In this document: piece by piece, positions 13,634 through 37,589 of the stretch
Layout of the letters: every line of letters starts with the position of its first letter
Numbering within the stretch: the first letter of the stretch is position 1
Origin: Ficedula albicollis
Lineage: Eukaryota; Chordata; Aves; Passeriformes; Muscicapidae
Assembly (NCBI RefSeq): GCF_000247815.1
Contig: NC_021676.1
Location: 7,873,092-7,937,091, forward strand
DNA: 64,000 nt
Reading direction: 5' to 3'
Made by a program: the position numbers and the translations under genes
Notes under the pieces: generated by a model
What the model was told of the DNA's origin: nothing
Databases searched by the model: none
Seen by the model: the letters and a program-made list of their open reading frames with translations, nothing else

Positions 13634-16149
13634 GTTGGAAAAGAGAGAAGGCTGCTCACAGGGCACATGTAAGTGCTGGAGCAAGTTGCAGTTATGTGGG
13701 ATGGTGAAGGATTTTCTAAGATGATGCTGAATAACCAGTGCTGGAGGAAGGAGTGTGGGAGTGTGTTGGGCTGTCACGTGGGATCCCTCAAGTCCCTTGC
13801 AGCGCTGTGTCTCAGTGACCACAGTCACATTACTGGTCCTGTCATTATTTTCCATTCGTTGTTCCAGGAATTAGCACAGCCTTGCCAAATGCTCTAGGTC
13901 TAATCTCAGTAATGCAGATGTTTTAATAGGTTAGCAGGAAGATTTTAGCTGCAGGGCCTGCCCAGTGTCAGGCTGTGGTTGGAAGTGCTTGGGTGTCCCC
14001 TGCATTCCTTTCCCTTCAGCTGTCTGTGAGGTAGTTGTCAGCACAGGATCATCCAAATGGCTCCATCTGGGGGCCCAGTTTAATCATCTGGAAAGGTTTT
14101 GTGAAGGTACCCCTGAGACCTCGGGACAGTCACAACTGTAGGAATGTTTCCTGGTTTTGGAAATGTCTGTCCTGTAGCTCCCACCACCTGCCAGAAGGCT
14201 CTGGAAGAGGGGCCATGAAGTGGGGATCACTACAAAAGTCCCAAGCTCCCAGCTTCAGGTGGATACTGCTCTGTTGTCCTTCTCTGCCTGCTGTGAAGAG
14301 TGGCTTTGACCTGCTCTGCTGTGAGTTGCATTCCTGGAATTTGGTGTGCCCTGGTAGGACTGAAATGTGATGAGGGTCTTTTGAGAAAAAATAAAAGGAA
14401 AATAAATAAGTGGAGGTACAGAGGCTACCTGGGAGGGAAGTGTTAATAAAACTCAGGATCAAGATCCATATGGTGGAATGGGTCTGGTCCATTGGCCTGG
14501 GGTGATTCTTTGTCTAGATGTAATCAAGGCTTACTCAACCAGAGTTACTTGTCTTGAGCCAAGAGGGAAACCACATCTGTCATGAAAACAAGCATTAAAG
14601 TTCCTTAGAACTCTATCCTTTCCACTAGGATTCACCTGGCATTGCAGACTCCATTTGGCAGCTTCCTCAGACAGAGCCATTGGCTGTAGGATCCTTCTTG
14701 ATGCTCAGCAAGTGGCCCAGCAGCAATATGTGTGAAAAAATAAAAGGACACCAAAAAATAAAGGTACCAGCCCAGTGCTGTGCACTGCTACACAGGTGTG
14801 GTGAGGTGCCTCTGCCCAGCTGGAAATCACTGAATGCTGTGTGATGCCCAAGGCCTTGAAGACATCAGTGCTCCTTTGATTCAACACATTCGTTGGAAAA
14901 GAGAGAAGGCTGCTCACAGAGCACATGTAAGTGCTGGAGCAAGTTGCAGTTATGTGGGATGGTGAAGGATTTTCTAAGATGATGCTGAATAACCAGTGCT
15001 GGAGGAAGGAGTGTGGGAGTGTGTTGGGCTGTCACGTGGGATCCCTCAAGTCCCTTGCAGCGCTGTGTCTCAGTGACCACAGTCACATTACTGGTCCTGT
15101 CATTATTTTCCATTCGTTGTTCCAGGAATTAGCACAGCCTTGCCAAATGCTCTAGGTCTAATCTCAGTAATGCAGATGTTTTAATAGGTTAGCAGGAAGA
15201 TTTTAGCTGCAGGGCCTGCCCAGTGTCAGGCTGTGGTTGGAAGTGCTTGGGTGTCCCCTGCATTCCTTTCCCTTCAGCTGTCTGTGAGGTAGTTGTCAGC
15301 ACAGGATCATCCAAATGGCTCCATCTGGGGGCCCAGTTTAATCATCTGGAAAGGTTTTGTGAAGGTACCCCTGAGACCTCGGGACAGTCACAACTGTAGG
15401 AATGTTTCCTGGTTTTGGAAATGTCTGTCCTGTAGCTCCCACCACCTGCCAGAAGGCTCTGGAAGAGGGGCCATGAAGTGGGGATCACTACAAAAGTCCC
15501 AAGCTCCCAGCTTCAGGTGGATACTGCTCTGTTGTCCTTCTCTGCCTGCTGTGAAGAGTGGCTTTGACCTGCTCTGCTGTGAGTTGCATTCCTGGAATTT
15601 GGTGTGCCCTGGTAGGACTGAAATGTGATGAGGGTCTTTTGAGAAAAAATAAAAGGAAAATAAATAAGTGGAGGTACAGAGGCTACCTGGGAGGGAAGTG
15701 TTAATAAAACTCAGGATCAAGATCCATATGGTGGAATGGGTCTGGTCCATTGGCCTGGGGTGTTTCTTTGTCTAGATGTAATCAAGGCTTACTCAACCAG
15801 AGTTATTTGTCTTGAGCCAAGAGGGAAACCACATCTGTCATGAAAACAAGCATTAAAGTTCCTTAGAACTCTATCCTTTCCACTAGGATTCACCTGGCAT
15901 TGCAGACTCCATTTGGCAGCTTCCTCAGACAGAGCCATTGGCTGTAGGATCCTTCTTGATGCTCAGCAAGTGGCCCAGCAGCAATATGTGTGAAAAAATA
16001 AAAGGACACCAAAAAATAAAGGTACCAGCCCAGTGCTGTGCACTGCTACACAGGTGTGGTGAGGTGCCTCTGCCCAGCTGGAAATCACTGAATGCTGTGT
16101 GATGCCCAAGGCCTTGAAGACATCAGTGCTCCTTTGATTCAACACATTG
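13634..16149. repeat. Tandem duplication, two copies of 1,258 bp
   Basis: 13634-14891 is followed directly by a second copy at 14892-16149. By eye only about three substitutions separate them: near 13662 versus 14920, and two near 14504-14545 versus 15762-15805. The same spurious open frames appear twice at a 1,258-base offset. Identity this high means a very recent duplication or a false duplication of two haplotypes. No gene or transposon is recognised in the unit. Confidence 0.95.
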
Positions 16150-16504
16150 AAGAGGCTTTCTCTTGCTGCATAAATTGCTTCCTCATGTCTTTGAAGTGAC
16201 CTATTTGAATTAAACATCACAAAGTGCTTTTTATATAGCTGTGCCAACAGCACAGTGCAACTGGCATATCAAAAAAGAGATAAAGTGGTCTGGATATCAC
16301 CAGGTCAGGGTCGTATCCAGTTTCTTGCACAGCTTGTGCTGTCATTTGTGTTTGCTTACAGCAAGCTGCTTTCTGCAGCCCTTGTCATAGTTTTTACATA
16401 ACATGTAACATCTGAAAAAGGAGTGAAAGCCGGCAAAGGCCCTGGATGCTGCTGGAATGTGTGCTGGCTGGGCTGCCCTGCCGATCCCTGCACAGCGAGT
16501 GGCT
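16150..16504. other. Intergenic, left of the CpG block
   Basis: No gene is recognised. Its last 29 bases form the left copy of the direct repeat that brackets the following G tract. Confidence 0.5.

Positions 16505-16545
<41 letters not shown>
16505..16545. repeat. Poly-G tract, 41 bases, bracketed by a 30-bp direct repeat
   Basis: The G run is flanked by the same 30 bases at 16476-16505 and 16547-16576 (offset 71). The right copy continues into CpG-rich sequence with only four G at the matching point. The simplest reading is two overlapping contig ends joined by a spurious G spacer. Confidence 0.9.
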
Positions 16546-16549
<4 letters not shown>

Positions 16550-16804
16550 TGCCGATCCCTGCACAGCGAGTGGCTGTGGGGCAGCGGCAGCGCCACGAGA
16601 GGGAGCGGGGAGGCAGCGAGTGCCTCGTCCCGGCCGCTCCGGCCCCGCAGACACCGCGCAGCGCGGGCTGGAAACAGAGCAGGAGAAACAGATTTCTATT
16701 TCTGGGCTTCGGGACTTCAAAGAATGGTTTGCACCTAGGGTTAATTTGTGTCTGGAACTGCAGTTGTGTTTGGAGTCTTTAGTGCATAATCGAGGTTGTT
16801 GCAG
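16546..16804 (+). promoter_or_regulatory. Small CpG-rich block ending in a splice donor; candidate 5' exon or promoter
   Basis: 16560-16680 is very GC-rich and dense in CpG, unlike its neighbours. The block runs to GCAG at 16801-16804 followed by GTAGGT at 16805-16810, a strong consensus 5' splice site. A good 3' splice site lies at 20831-20845, just before the FRMD7 coding exon. Together these could form a non-coding first exon of FRMD7. This is inference; it could also be the start of a non-coding transcript or simply a CpG-rich spot. Confidence 0.35.
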
Positions 16805-16810
16805 GTAGGT

Positions 16811-19800
16811 AAAAAGAGCCGCTTAGCTGCTAAAGCTGAAATAAAAATATAATCACAAGAATGAGAGTTGCTTTTATTCTGTGATTCCTTGAGCATGAGA
16901 TTATGCACTAATTCTGCCTTAGGTGGGACTGGGGCAAACTGGAGAGGAAAATGCTGCTGCATAATGTCATCTTCTGATATCAAAATGCTGCTCAGAGAAG
17001 TCTTATCCTGCAGTTGGAAGGTAATGGGTGAACCCCACCTAAACACAAAATAAAAAATGCAATTTTTTCCATTTTCCCAGTGATTACTTATGAGTAATGA
17101 ATTTCAGCACACTGATGTCAGATTATTTAGCTGATGGTTGGCAAACAAAATTTGATGAAAATGTAAATGTATCACTGCTTATTATATTCAATAAATAGAA
17201 CAGTTTGGGGGCCATTTTTAGAAGGGCAGGACACAGGGAGTCCGCTCTAACTGCTGATATATATTCAAGATATAATGTGAAGTAAATGTGAAACGATGAT
17301 CATTGTTAAAGGTTTAAAGGAAGGACCATGTATCTAGACTGTCTCCAACAGGTGTGTCTAAATCAACTGTTTTTTCCAGCCTGCTCCAGTGTTCTGCCTC
17401 ACAATGTAAGGGTCTTTCCTAGGACCTAACTCAGATCTTCCTTGCAATGTCCAAAGTCTTCATTTTCTCTTTAGCTTGGGAACACAGCTGATCTGTTCTG
17501 CAGTGGCTCTGCATCAATCAGGTGATTGTTATTCCTTTTTGCTCTTTTTAAGCCAAACAAACCAAATATTTTCAGGCTTTGCTTTTTGAAAATACTTTTT
17601 AGGAGGTCTATTTTATGAAAAGTTTAAAGCAACTGTGTATAAGCTGGGACCCCAGCTGAGAGTGAAGCCATTCCTCCTGGAGGGGCAGCAGGATTGTGGT
17701 AGGTACCCTATTCTGGAAAGAAATGTTCCCTGTTTACAGTGTTGGTGCCATGCCTTGGATTCATTAACCAGCTGGGATATCCTGTTGGGAGCCTGGAGCT
17801 GTTCAGAAGGACTTTGGCCGTCCCAGAGCCTGCTCTCAGTGATGCAGCCAAGAGCTGGGCTGCTCCCTGGCCCTGCAGCTGGAGGAGTTATGGCTGGGTG
17901 AGGAGGGAACGTGGATGTTCTCCTTGCAGCTCCAGCTGAGGAAGAGGAGGTGAAATGTGAGTGTATGAAAGGTCACAGCTGGCCAGAGTCCACCTGGGTG
18001 AGTCCTGTCTGGCATTTTGAGTGTGCATTTCTGTCTGCTCAGCAAAGAGCTGGGTGTGGTTCTTGCCTCTTGGACTGTGGTGTTAAAAATCCTCTAGCAG
18101 ATCTCTGTTCAATGACTTTATCTAGCCATCTTCATTTCCTTTCTCAACCAAATTTGAAGATAGGGACAGCAATGCACAGAGCTGCAGTGATGCAGGGGTA
18201 GCATGTTATTATGTTCCTTCTCTGTCAGAGTCTGTTCTCTCTCAGCCTGCTCCTCTCTCAGGAGGCAGTGGGGAGGTTTGGGGCATTTCCTTGCCCATCC
18301 CCAGCCCCAAACCAGGACAGCAGCTCTGAACTGGCTCACTTGCTGCCCAGGACAATGGCTCACCGTTCCAGGAGGCTCTGCAGGGTGCAGCTGCAGTGCT
18401 CAGCTCTCTGCCCTGTCCTGTGGGCTGCTCCAGCACCGACGGGGAACAAAGGAGAAATGCCCAAACATCAGTGTGAGTATTCTCCTTAGAAAAAGGGGCA
18501 ACAGGGTTTGGGAGGAAGGAAACTTCTTTCTTGCTCTGCTCAGTCCATTCCATCAAGCTGCAGGATTTGAGAGGCTGAAGACACTGAGACAATGCATCCA
18601 GCTTAATATGGTGTCAGATGCACTTGGTGGAACAAAGTCCTTCCTGGGAGAGCTGGTGTAACACAGGATGGTGTCAGCAAGGTCCAGAGTGTTTAAAATC
18701 AAGGGCTGAGCAGGCTGAGCAAGGAGCCCTGAAGCAGAACTCACTCCACCATGCTGCTGCTTGGAGACCCCTCCCCACCTGCCACTATGGCTGTGCTTGC
18801 CCTTCACGGGTTCTGTGCTTTCCTGCACCATTTCCACACTATTCCCTGCCCCTGCAGATAAGGAGGACATACATACCAGGCTGGTCTTGGGCATTGGGTC
18901 AGGCCAAGAGCTGGAATTACTCCTGGTTCTCCCCTTGTGTGCTGCTCCTGCTGGCCCCCAAGTCACCTCCAGAAGGAGATAGGTGGGAGGTTAAACAGGT
19001 TCCTCATCTGCTCAGACTGCAACAATCTCCATGCCCCAAGCAAACCTTGCTTGTCCCACATCTCTTCTTGCTGTCCTTTAGTATCCTATGCCAAAAAGTT
19101 CTTGTTTATGGAGTTTATGGATCCTGTTTGCTGCTGCTGGCTCCATGGATAGCTTTATAGGGTAGTCTGAGGTCCTGTCTGACCCAAACCAGCATTATTT
19201 CTTCATAGCAAGGTAGTGAAATAAACCTTTTCTTCCACCCACAGCCCGGCTGGCCGGTGCCCAGCTTCTACCAGCATCTGTGGAGTCCAGGGTCAGTGCC
19301 CCTGGCATGCCAGGAAAGCCTGTAGCAGAGAGACCTGGTTTCTTCTGGGCTTTGGGGGCTCCTCTATTGCACCCCCCTACATCCCTCCTGCCAGTGCAGT
19401 GTCCCCACCGTGCTCCCAGTGCAGAGCTGTGCCTGTGATGTGAGAGGCACTCGCAGGAGAGCTGCTCCTCTCCTTGGTGCCTGTCAATATTTGACATTTA
19501 AACTGCAGAGGGGAAGTGCACTCAGCCCCCCTGGATGGTTGTACGTGATGCTGTCCCTCTCCTGTGACACAGAGAGCTCAGACCCCAGGGCCATGTGCAG
19601 AGCTGGGAGTTTGTCCCTGACGTGGTGCAGGCACAGCTGTCCCCTCCTGGCAGAGCAGCACGATGGACTCAGCTGCTTTGTGCAGCAGCTTCGTGGGGAA
19701 AAGCAGGTTGGCTTTGACTTTTCAGGCTCCTTTTTGTCCTGGTTAGCAGAAGACTTATACATTTTTCTGTGGATAAAAAGCTCTATGATTTTTCTCTCTG

Positions 19801-20830
19801 CACCAGAGGTGACAAGTTACTATGTTGTCCTGACAGACTCCGTCTTGACATCCCTGGGAATATTTGGGAAGTGCAAGAGAAGCCATGGCAAATGGTCTGT
19901 AGTGATTAACAGTGGAATTTTCAGTACAAACAGCCAAGGAAGCGCCAAGCAAAATCTTTGCAGCACTAAATGTGGCTTTTTTGGTTTGCTGAGCCGTGTT
20001 TCTGTCACTCTGAGTGCCACAGGATTGTGTGTGGTTCTGACTTTTTTCAGCAGCAACAATAATGGTCCCCTTTGCCAGTCTAGTGCCTGCCTTTGGTACT
20101 GCTCAGTGCATTTTTTTCTGGAAGTGGGGGCTCCTGCCCAAAGCTGCTTTCACCCAAAAGCTCAGTGAGGTGGTCTCTGATGGGTGAGAGGAACCAGAGG
20201 GGTCAGACAGCTCCTCGTGGCCCTGCAGCACCTGGGGCAGAGAAGCAGCACAAGCATCCCCAGGCACCCCCCACACCGAGCAGGGCTCACACAGCAGCCT
20301 GGGCTGGGCCTGGGCTCTGAGGGTGAGTGATGAGTGGGGACATGGACTTTGCAGATCTGAAGCGGGAACCAAGTTGTCTCAAAGGCTTGCGAGACTTCGC
20401 TGAGCTGCTCAACCAGTGTGTGAGCTGGGAATTAGGAACAGGTTCTCCTCTGTCTCTCCAGGAAGGACTCACAGCTGGTTTTGAGTCCAGTTGGAAACAT
20501 TTTTCAGTCTCTGGTGAAGCACACCAGCCCATCCACACCTCCCTCAGTGTACGGGACACGATCTGCCCACCCCATGGAGCCAGCACAGCTGCCAGCCAGC
20601 TGCTCTCCCAGTGCACCTTCACCAGAGCAGAGCAAGGGTGGCACTCACTGCTGGGTGACTTTGGCAGGAGAGATGCTCAGCTTTTCTCCCCAGCCCTGTG
20701 GTACCAAGCGTGGGCTTGCTTTGCCCTGGCATTGCTCACCACCAGCTGTAAGAACTGAGTGTTTATCTCAGCCCCATTACTGCCAATCTTCCCCCTATTA
20801 ATACACCCATAATTCACAGGCAGAAAACAT
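16811..20830. other. Upstream region or 5' intron of FRMD7
   Basis: No coding exon is recognised. GC-rich parts (17640-18070, 18210-19160, 19400-20330) carry many overlapping open frames, up to 252 codons, but none resembles a known protein and none shows a conserved motif. The stretch at 19160-19195 weakly resembles the 3' end of a CR1 LINE. Confidence 0.5.
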
Positions 20831-21075
20831 CTTTTTTTTTTGCAGTGGTGACATTTAAACCAAGGGAGGTATTGGTTTGTTGGGGTGGTTTTTTATTAGT
20901 TTTTAGGCAGTCAGCTTGTTTGCTCCAGCCTCCGCTCCACATCTGTGACTGCAGCCTTCTCCATCCAGCTGAGAGGGAATTATGTGTGCAAGAGGAGTCA
21001 GGGCTCCCTTCCCTGCTCCCTGCTCACACTGCTAGGACTGCCGTGCCTGCTGCACACCCAGCTGCCTGCTCGAGG
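20831..21075 (+). other. FRMD7: FRMD7 5' leader with possible 3' splice site
   Basis: A run of T followed by TGCAG at 20831-20845 makes a good acceptor. The 230 bases from there to the FRMD7 ATG are open in the FRMD7 frame but contain no in-frame ATG, so they read as leader sequence. No TATA-like box convincingly placed for transcription from this point was seen. Confidence 0.4.
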
Positions 21076-32849
<11,774 letters not shown>

Positions 32850-33820
32850 GTGCCTGACACCGGCCAGAGGGAGCAGAGGTGGCCGGTGCTGACCCAGGGT
32901 CAAAGAATGGTGACGCTCTTCGTTGGCAGGTCTGCTTACAGCTTATGAAACATTGATGGGATTGTGTTGTGCGAGTGCTCTTAGCTATAGAGGATGTGTT
33001 AATGGGCATCAGGGGTGTGTGTGTTCAGAAGCACTCGACCCCTGTACCACACTTGGAAGCTGGTTTATCTCTGCCGCCACACTCTGAGAGGGAGGGGTCT
33101 TCTTCAGCCAGGGACTTCCCAAAGCCCTGCTAAACCCTGATGTCCTGCCCACGCTGATGCTTGGAGCTCAGCTGCTGGAGTCTTCGTTGAGGGGAGGGAG
33201 AAAAAGAGAGACTTCTCACAGAATAGTTTCAGCTGCTGCTTTTCCCAGCTGCAGGGAAGCACACTGGAGGGAAGGGTGTTTCAGGTCCTTTTGGAAAGGA
33301 GCAAGATCTTCATGGGAGGCTGCTCCTCCAGCTGATGCCATGTGGGCAGGACAAAACCCCAGCACAGAGCCCATCTCCTCCACCTGCCTCACCTCCCTCA
33401 GTGCTTCAGGGAGCACCTGACACTGGAAGCCAAGGCTCTGCGTGTGGCTTTCTTTTCCCTGGCCAGTTTAGAGGATTATCCTTCTCCAGAAATATCTCAG
33501 TAATGCTTGTCAAGCTTTTAGAAACACCCCATGGGGAGCACTGGAAAGCGGGTTCATATTCTCTAACTGTGCTTTGCTTAGGCACATCAGCCATCATCTC
33601 CTGTCAGCACCATGACAGCCCCAGTACCTCAGTGCTCTGCTTAAATCTGAGGGAGAGAGATGTGTAAGGGGGTTCTTTGGGGTCCTTTGCTCCCCAGCTG
33701 TGTCCTCAGTTAAGCAGCATGGGAAAAAAAGTTATCAGGGGCAGGTAGGAAAGGAACAGGCAGCTTCTGGGAAGTATTTTCATTAAAAAAACTTATTACC
33801 CTAAACCTGTATGAAATATA

Positions 33821-34080
33821 CTCAGAAATCTTGAGAATGATGACACTTCCATAAGATTTTAGGGGGTGGATCTTGGTAATTTTCTTTAAGAACAACTCTG
33901 TAAGTCTTTGTAGGACATGACTAAGCAGAGGGACAGCCCAGAAAATCCCACTCAGAAATCTTGAGGATGATGACACCTCCATAAGATTTTAGGGGGTGGA
34001 TCTTGGTAATTTTCTTTAAGAACAACTCTGTAAGTCTTTGTAGGACATGACTAAGCAGAGGGACAGCCCAGAAAATCCAC
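33821..34080. repeat. Tandem duplication, two copies of 130 bp
   Basis: 33821-33950 repeats at 33951-34080 with about two transitions between copies. It lies in the probable FRMD7 3'UTR. Confidence 0.92.
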
Positions 34081-34223
34081 GGTGGAGAAGCTACTGCAGC
34101 CAGCTAGAAGGATTTCAGAAGCATGGGAGCTGGGACCAAAAAAATAAATTAAAATGTAGAAAGAACTGGGTTGATGGGTCCTGCTCACTCTGCATGTTGC
34201 TGTCCTTTGTTTCAGAAGGTGAC

Positions 34224-34229
34224 AATAAA
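34224..34229 (+). terminator. FRMD7: Candidate FRMD7 poly(A) signal
   Basis: AATAAA about 1.37 kb after the stop codon, followed by moderately GT-rich sequence. It is the last good signal before intergenic DNA. Confidence 0.5.
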
Positions 34230-34250
34230 AAACAGTTGCTCACACTGGAG

Positions 34251-36600
34251 TTGAGAGTTCCTCCTTCTGCCCTGTGAGCTCTGCACCCCCTGTCCTGCAG
34301 GCACCACTGCCATCCTCTCCAGCACACTTGCCCTGTGCCTCCCAGCTCAGGATCTTCCCTCCTCAGTGCTCCAAGGTTTCCCTCTCCTGCTTTGCTTCCT
34401 GGCTCCCTCTGTGCCTTGGCTGTCCCAGCAACTGGGGAGACTTGTGGAGATCCCTGCTGAAACACTGCTGAAAACAGCCACATTTTTGGTTAGTTGCCCA
34501 AAGAAATGCATTAGCCCAACAAGTGAGTACATTGCAAGGTTTGCTTCTGCTCCTAGTTACCCTGTGTGAAGCTGTGAACTGCAGTGATCCCTCATGCCGC
34601 TCTGGCACGTGCTCTACTGAAAAAAGGGCTAATCTTTCTGGCTAGAGGGTTGTTTCTGCCCCATTCCCAAAGCTATGCACCTTGGAAATAGCAAGAATCA
34701 CCACTCAGTACAACATTTAAGAATGACAGTCTGTGGGAAATTTGGTAGAGGGTTAAAAAAAGCAGCAGGGTTTCAAACACAGGCTGCACACACAGCCCTG
34801 GGATACATCCACGATCACTGTCAGCTCCTCAAAGCATGTGTTCACACACCTTGAGCATGTCCCAGAGAGATCATTGTACAAACACCCTGCCCAAATCTTC
34901 AGGAACTTCCAGATCTGGTCTTCAGGACTACGCTGGGAAAACAGCATTGAGGGAGAAACAAGGACTTGGGAACTATTTTTGGATTTTTCCATGGACTAGG
35001 GAGCACTGGGGCACAGCATGGGCACTGTGCCTCAGCACATCCTACACATGGTCAACAATAGCAGAGGAACAAAGCAGCTCGTCAGTAAGTGACACAAACT
35101 GACATCTCTGAGCTAAATTCATTGCGTAAAGCACTTTCTTGGGACTGACTAAAATTAAGGAACAATCCCAGTAAGCAGTGGTTTACTTGTCAAGGAACAA
35201 TTGAAACAACCCTTGACTAAGTCCTTCCCCTCACTCCTTGCTCAGCCCTATTCACCCCCAAGATAAGGACATCTATTTATGTGATTTTGTTTCCCTAGGG
35301 AAGAACAAAAGGATGGAGAGAGGACGTGGAAATATTTGGTTTGCTGGTGGTGAAAGACAAACAGCAGAACCTGAAAAATGTAAACTGTTTCAGTCCTTAC
35401 ACAAAGGATTATTGAAAGGGAGAAGGCACTGCAGCATCACAGTGGGAAAACATTAAGCAACTCAGTGCATTCAGATAGAAGTAACTGGTTTATATAAAAC
35501 AGATAAAAGTTTAGACAAAATAGATAAAGCTGTGAAATAAGACAAGCCAACATACACACCACTAAAACTTTGCAAAGAGGAAAATAATTTTATTCCAGTG
35601 TTAAATCATAAAACAGTATGATAAAAATCAAACTTGTAACAATCACTAAACTGTGCAAACACATTAAACCTACACACTCTCCTATTCAGCTGTTGAAATT
35701 CCTAGTCAAGAGCAGGTGTGATGACACGACACTGACTGCACAGAAATGAATAGGGGGTCAGAGACCCAAGGCTTAAAGAATGATTACATTCATAAAGGAC
35801 TCCTATTTCTCTATTCTGCAATTCAGACTACTTTGATAAGACTACTTGAGCAACAATTTTTCTCAACCTACAGCAGGAAGCCTGGCAAACCAAAAGAGCA
35901 AGAAGATGGTTCCTGCATGAATATTTTGATCTATCTTTCCATTAGCTATCTGCCAGCAACAGAATACTGCTGATTAAGTTACACAGTTCATCAATAACTA
36001 ACACGTGGGAAAAAGACAGCTCATCTCTGGAACCAGCAATATAGATGTCCCTTCCTAAGACCTAATTATAGTCTTACGATTCACAGAGACTTGAGGCATA
36101 TGAAGCACAATAAAAAACTTTCTTGAATGGACTGCAATACAAGAGAATGAGTCTGTTTTGTACACATGTGGGGGAGGTTTTCCCATGCTGTCCCATGAGG
36201 GACATCTCATCCATTCCACAGGAAAAGAAGAGACACCATAGTTCAACTTATTACAGCTCTAATCTCAAACACTTCGGGTTCCAATTTCCCATGTCATTTG
36301 CTAACCCCACCTACCCAGAATTGTTCATAGAGTTGCATAGATTAAAGATCCTGCGTTGACAGGGTAGAGCCACCAGTTACAAAACTCAAGAGGAATTCAG
36401 CTCTTCCCTCAGACTCCCACAGAAAAAAAGCACCTTAAGGGAAGTGACATAGAAATTAAAAAAACATGTTTTTAATTCTGAAAAACATACATGGAGCCCC
36501 TTAAGATGAGGTTTGTATTGAGGCTGCCAAGGTGAAAGTTGAGAGAGCTGTGGAACTGCCTTTGTGTCCCTTAAGTGCCCCGTGCTGAGGCCAAAGGCAG
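34251..36600. other. Intergenic region between FRMD7 and STK26
   Basis: About 2.3 kb of mixed composition. The open frames are short and unrecognised, and no repeat family could be named. Confidence 0.6.
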
Positions 36601-37352
36601 CCAGAGCTGTGCCAGAGCTGTGCCAGAGCTGTGCCACAGCAGTGCCCAGAGCCAGAGCTGTGCCAGAGCCAGAGCTGTGCCAGAGCTGTGCCTGACCTGT
36701 GCTCCAGAGCTGTGCCAGAGCTGTGCCTGGGCAGTGCCTGAGCTGTGCTAGAGCTGTGCCTGGGCTGTACCCAAGCTGTGCCTGGGCAGTACCAGAGCTG
36801 TGCCCCTGAGCTGTGTCTGGGCAGTGCCTGAGCTGTGCCAGAGCTGTGCCCCAGAGCTGTACCTGGGCTGTGCCCCAGAGCTGTGCCTGGGTAGTGCCAG
36901 AGCTGTGCCAGAGCTGTGCCCCAGAGCTGTACCTGGGCTGTGCCCCAGAGCTGTGCCTGGGTAGTGCCAGAGCTGTGCCAGAGCTGTGCCCCAGAGCTGT
37001 GTCTGGGCTGTGCCAGAGCTGTGCCCCAGAGCTGTGCCAGAGCTGTGCCTTCCAGAGCTGTGCCTCAGCAATGCCAGAGCTGTGCCCCAGAGCTGTGCCA
37101 GAGCTGTACCTGGGCAGTGCCAGAGCTGTGCCCCAGAGCTGTGCCTGTGCCAGAGCTGTGCCCCGGAGCTGTGCCTGGGCAGTGCCAGGGCTGTGCCAGA
37201 GCTGTGCCCCAGAGCTGTGCCAGAGCTGTGCCCCGGAGCTGTGCCTGGGCAGTGCCAGGGCTGTGCCAGAGCTGTGCCCCAGAGCTGTGCCAGAGCTGTA
37301 CCTGGGCAGTGCCAGAGCTGTGCCTGAGCTGTGCCCGGGCAGTGCCAGAGCT
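36601..37352. repeat. Minisatellite, about 750 bp, 11-13 bp units
   Basis: Built from variants of GCCAGAGCTGT, GCCCCAGAGCTGT and GCCTGGGCAGT in changing order. The unit lacks a stop codon in several frames, so long repetitive frames (up to 393 codons on the - strand) appear, but no gene is implied. It lies between the 3' ends of two convergent genes. Confidence 0.95.
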
Positions 37353-37589
37353 GCACTGCTGGACAGGGCTGAGCTCACAGCCCAGAGCCTCCTCTCTAGG
37401 AAAGGAACCAAAGTGAACCCCAGGACTGCTCCATCCATTCCCAGCTGGAAAGTGTCCTCTGCACAAGGACAGTGTGGGACACCCAGCACCTTTCTCACAA
37501 CATGAGTCTGTGACAGACGTGTCCACACCTCTGCACAGCTGCTGAAATCCAGAATAAAATGACGCACAGCAGAACAAGCTCATGAAAGT

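Larger units (their letters stand above)
32850..34250 (+). other. FRMD7: FRMD7 3'UTR (probable)
   Basis: Runs from the stop codon to shortly after AATAAA at 34224-34229. It contains the 130-bp tandem duplication at 33821-34080. No coding exon is seen. The end point is inferred from the poly(A) signal; another AATAAA lies near 34142. Confidence 0.55.

Noticed and set aside
14035..15750. Paired 111- and 120-codon frames occurring twice
   Set aside because: Their repetition is explained by the 1,258-bp duplication, not by conserved coding; opposite strands are open at the same place.
19160..19195. Weak resemblance to a CR1 3' end (GAGGTCCTGTCTGACCCAAACC)
   Set aside because: Only some 25 bases agree with memory of the consensus, and no octamer tail follows, so it was not listed as an element.
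19410..20168. 252-codon frame on the + strand
   Set aside because: GC-rich region open in several frames; the translation shows no domain or family resemblance and begins at a non-ATG codon.
36386..37567. 393-codon repetitive frame on the - strand and 230- and 166-codon frames on the + strand
   Set aside because: All lie in the minisatellite, whose unit happens to lack stops. No start context, no splice sites and no known protein.
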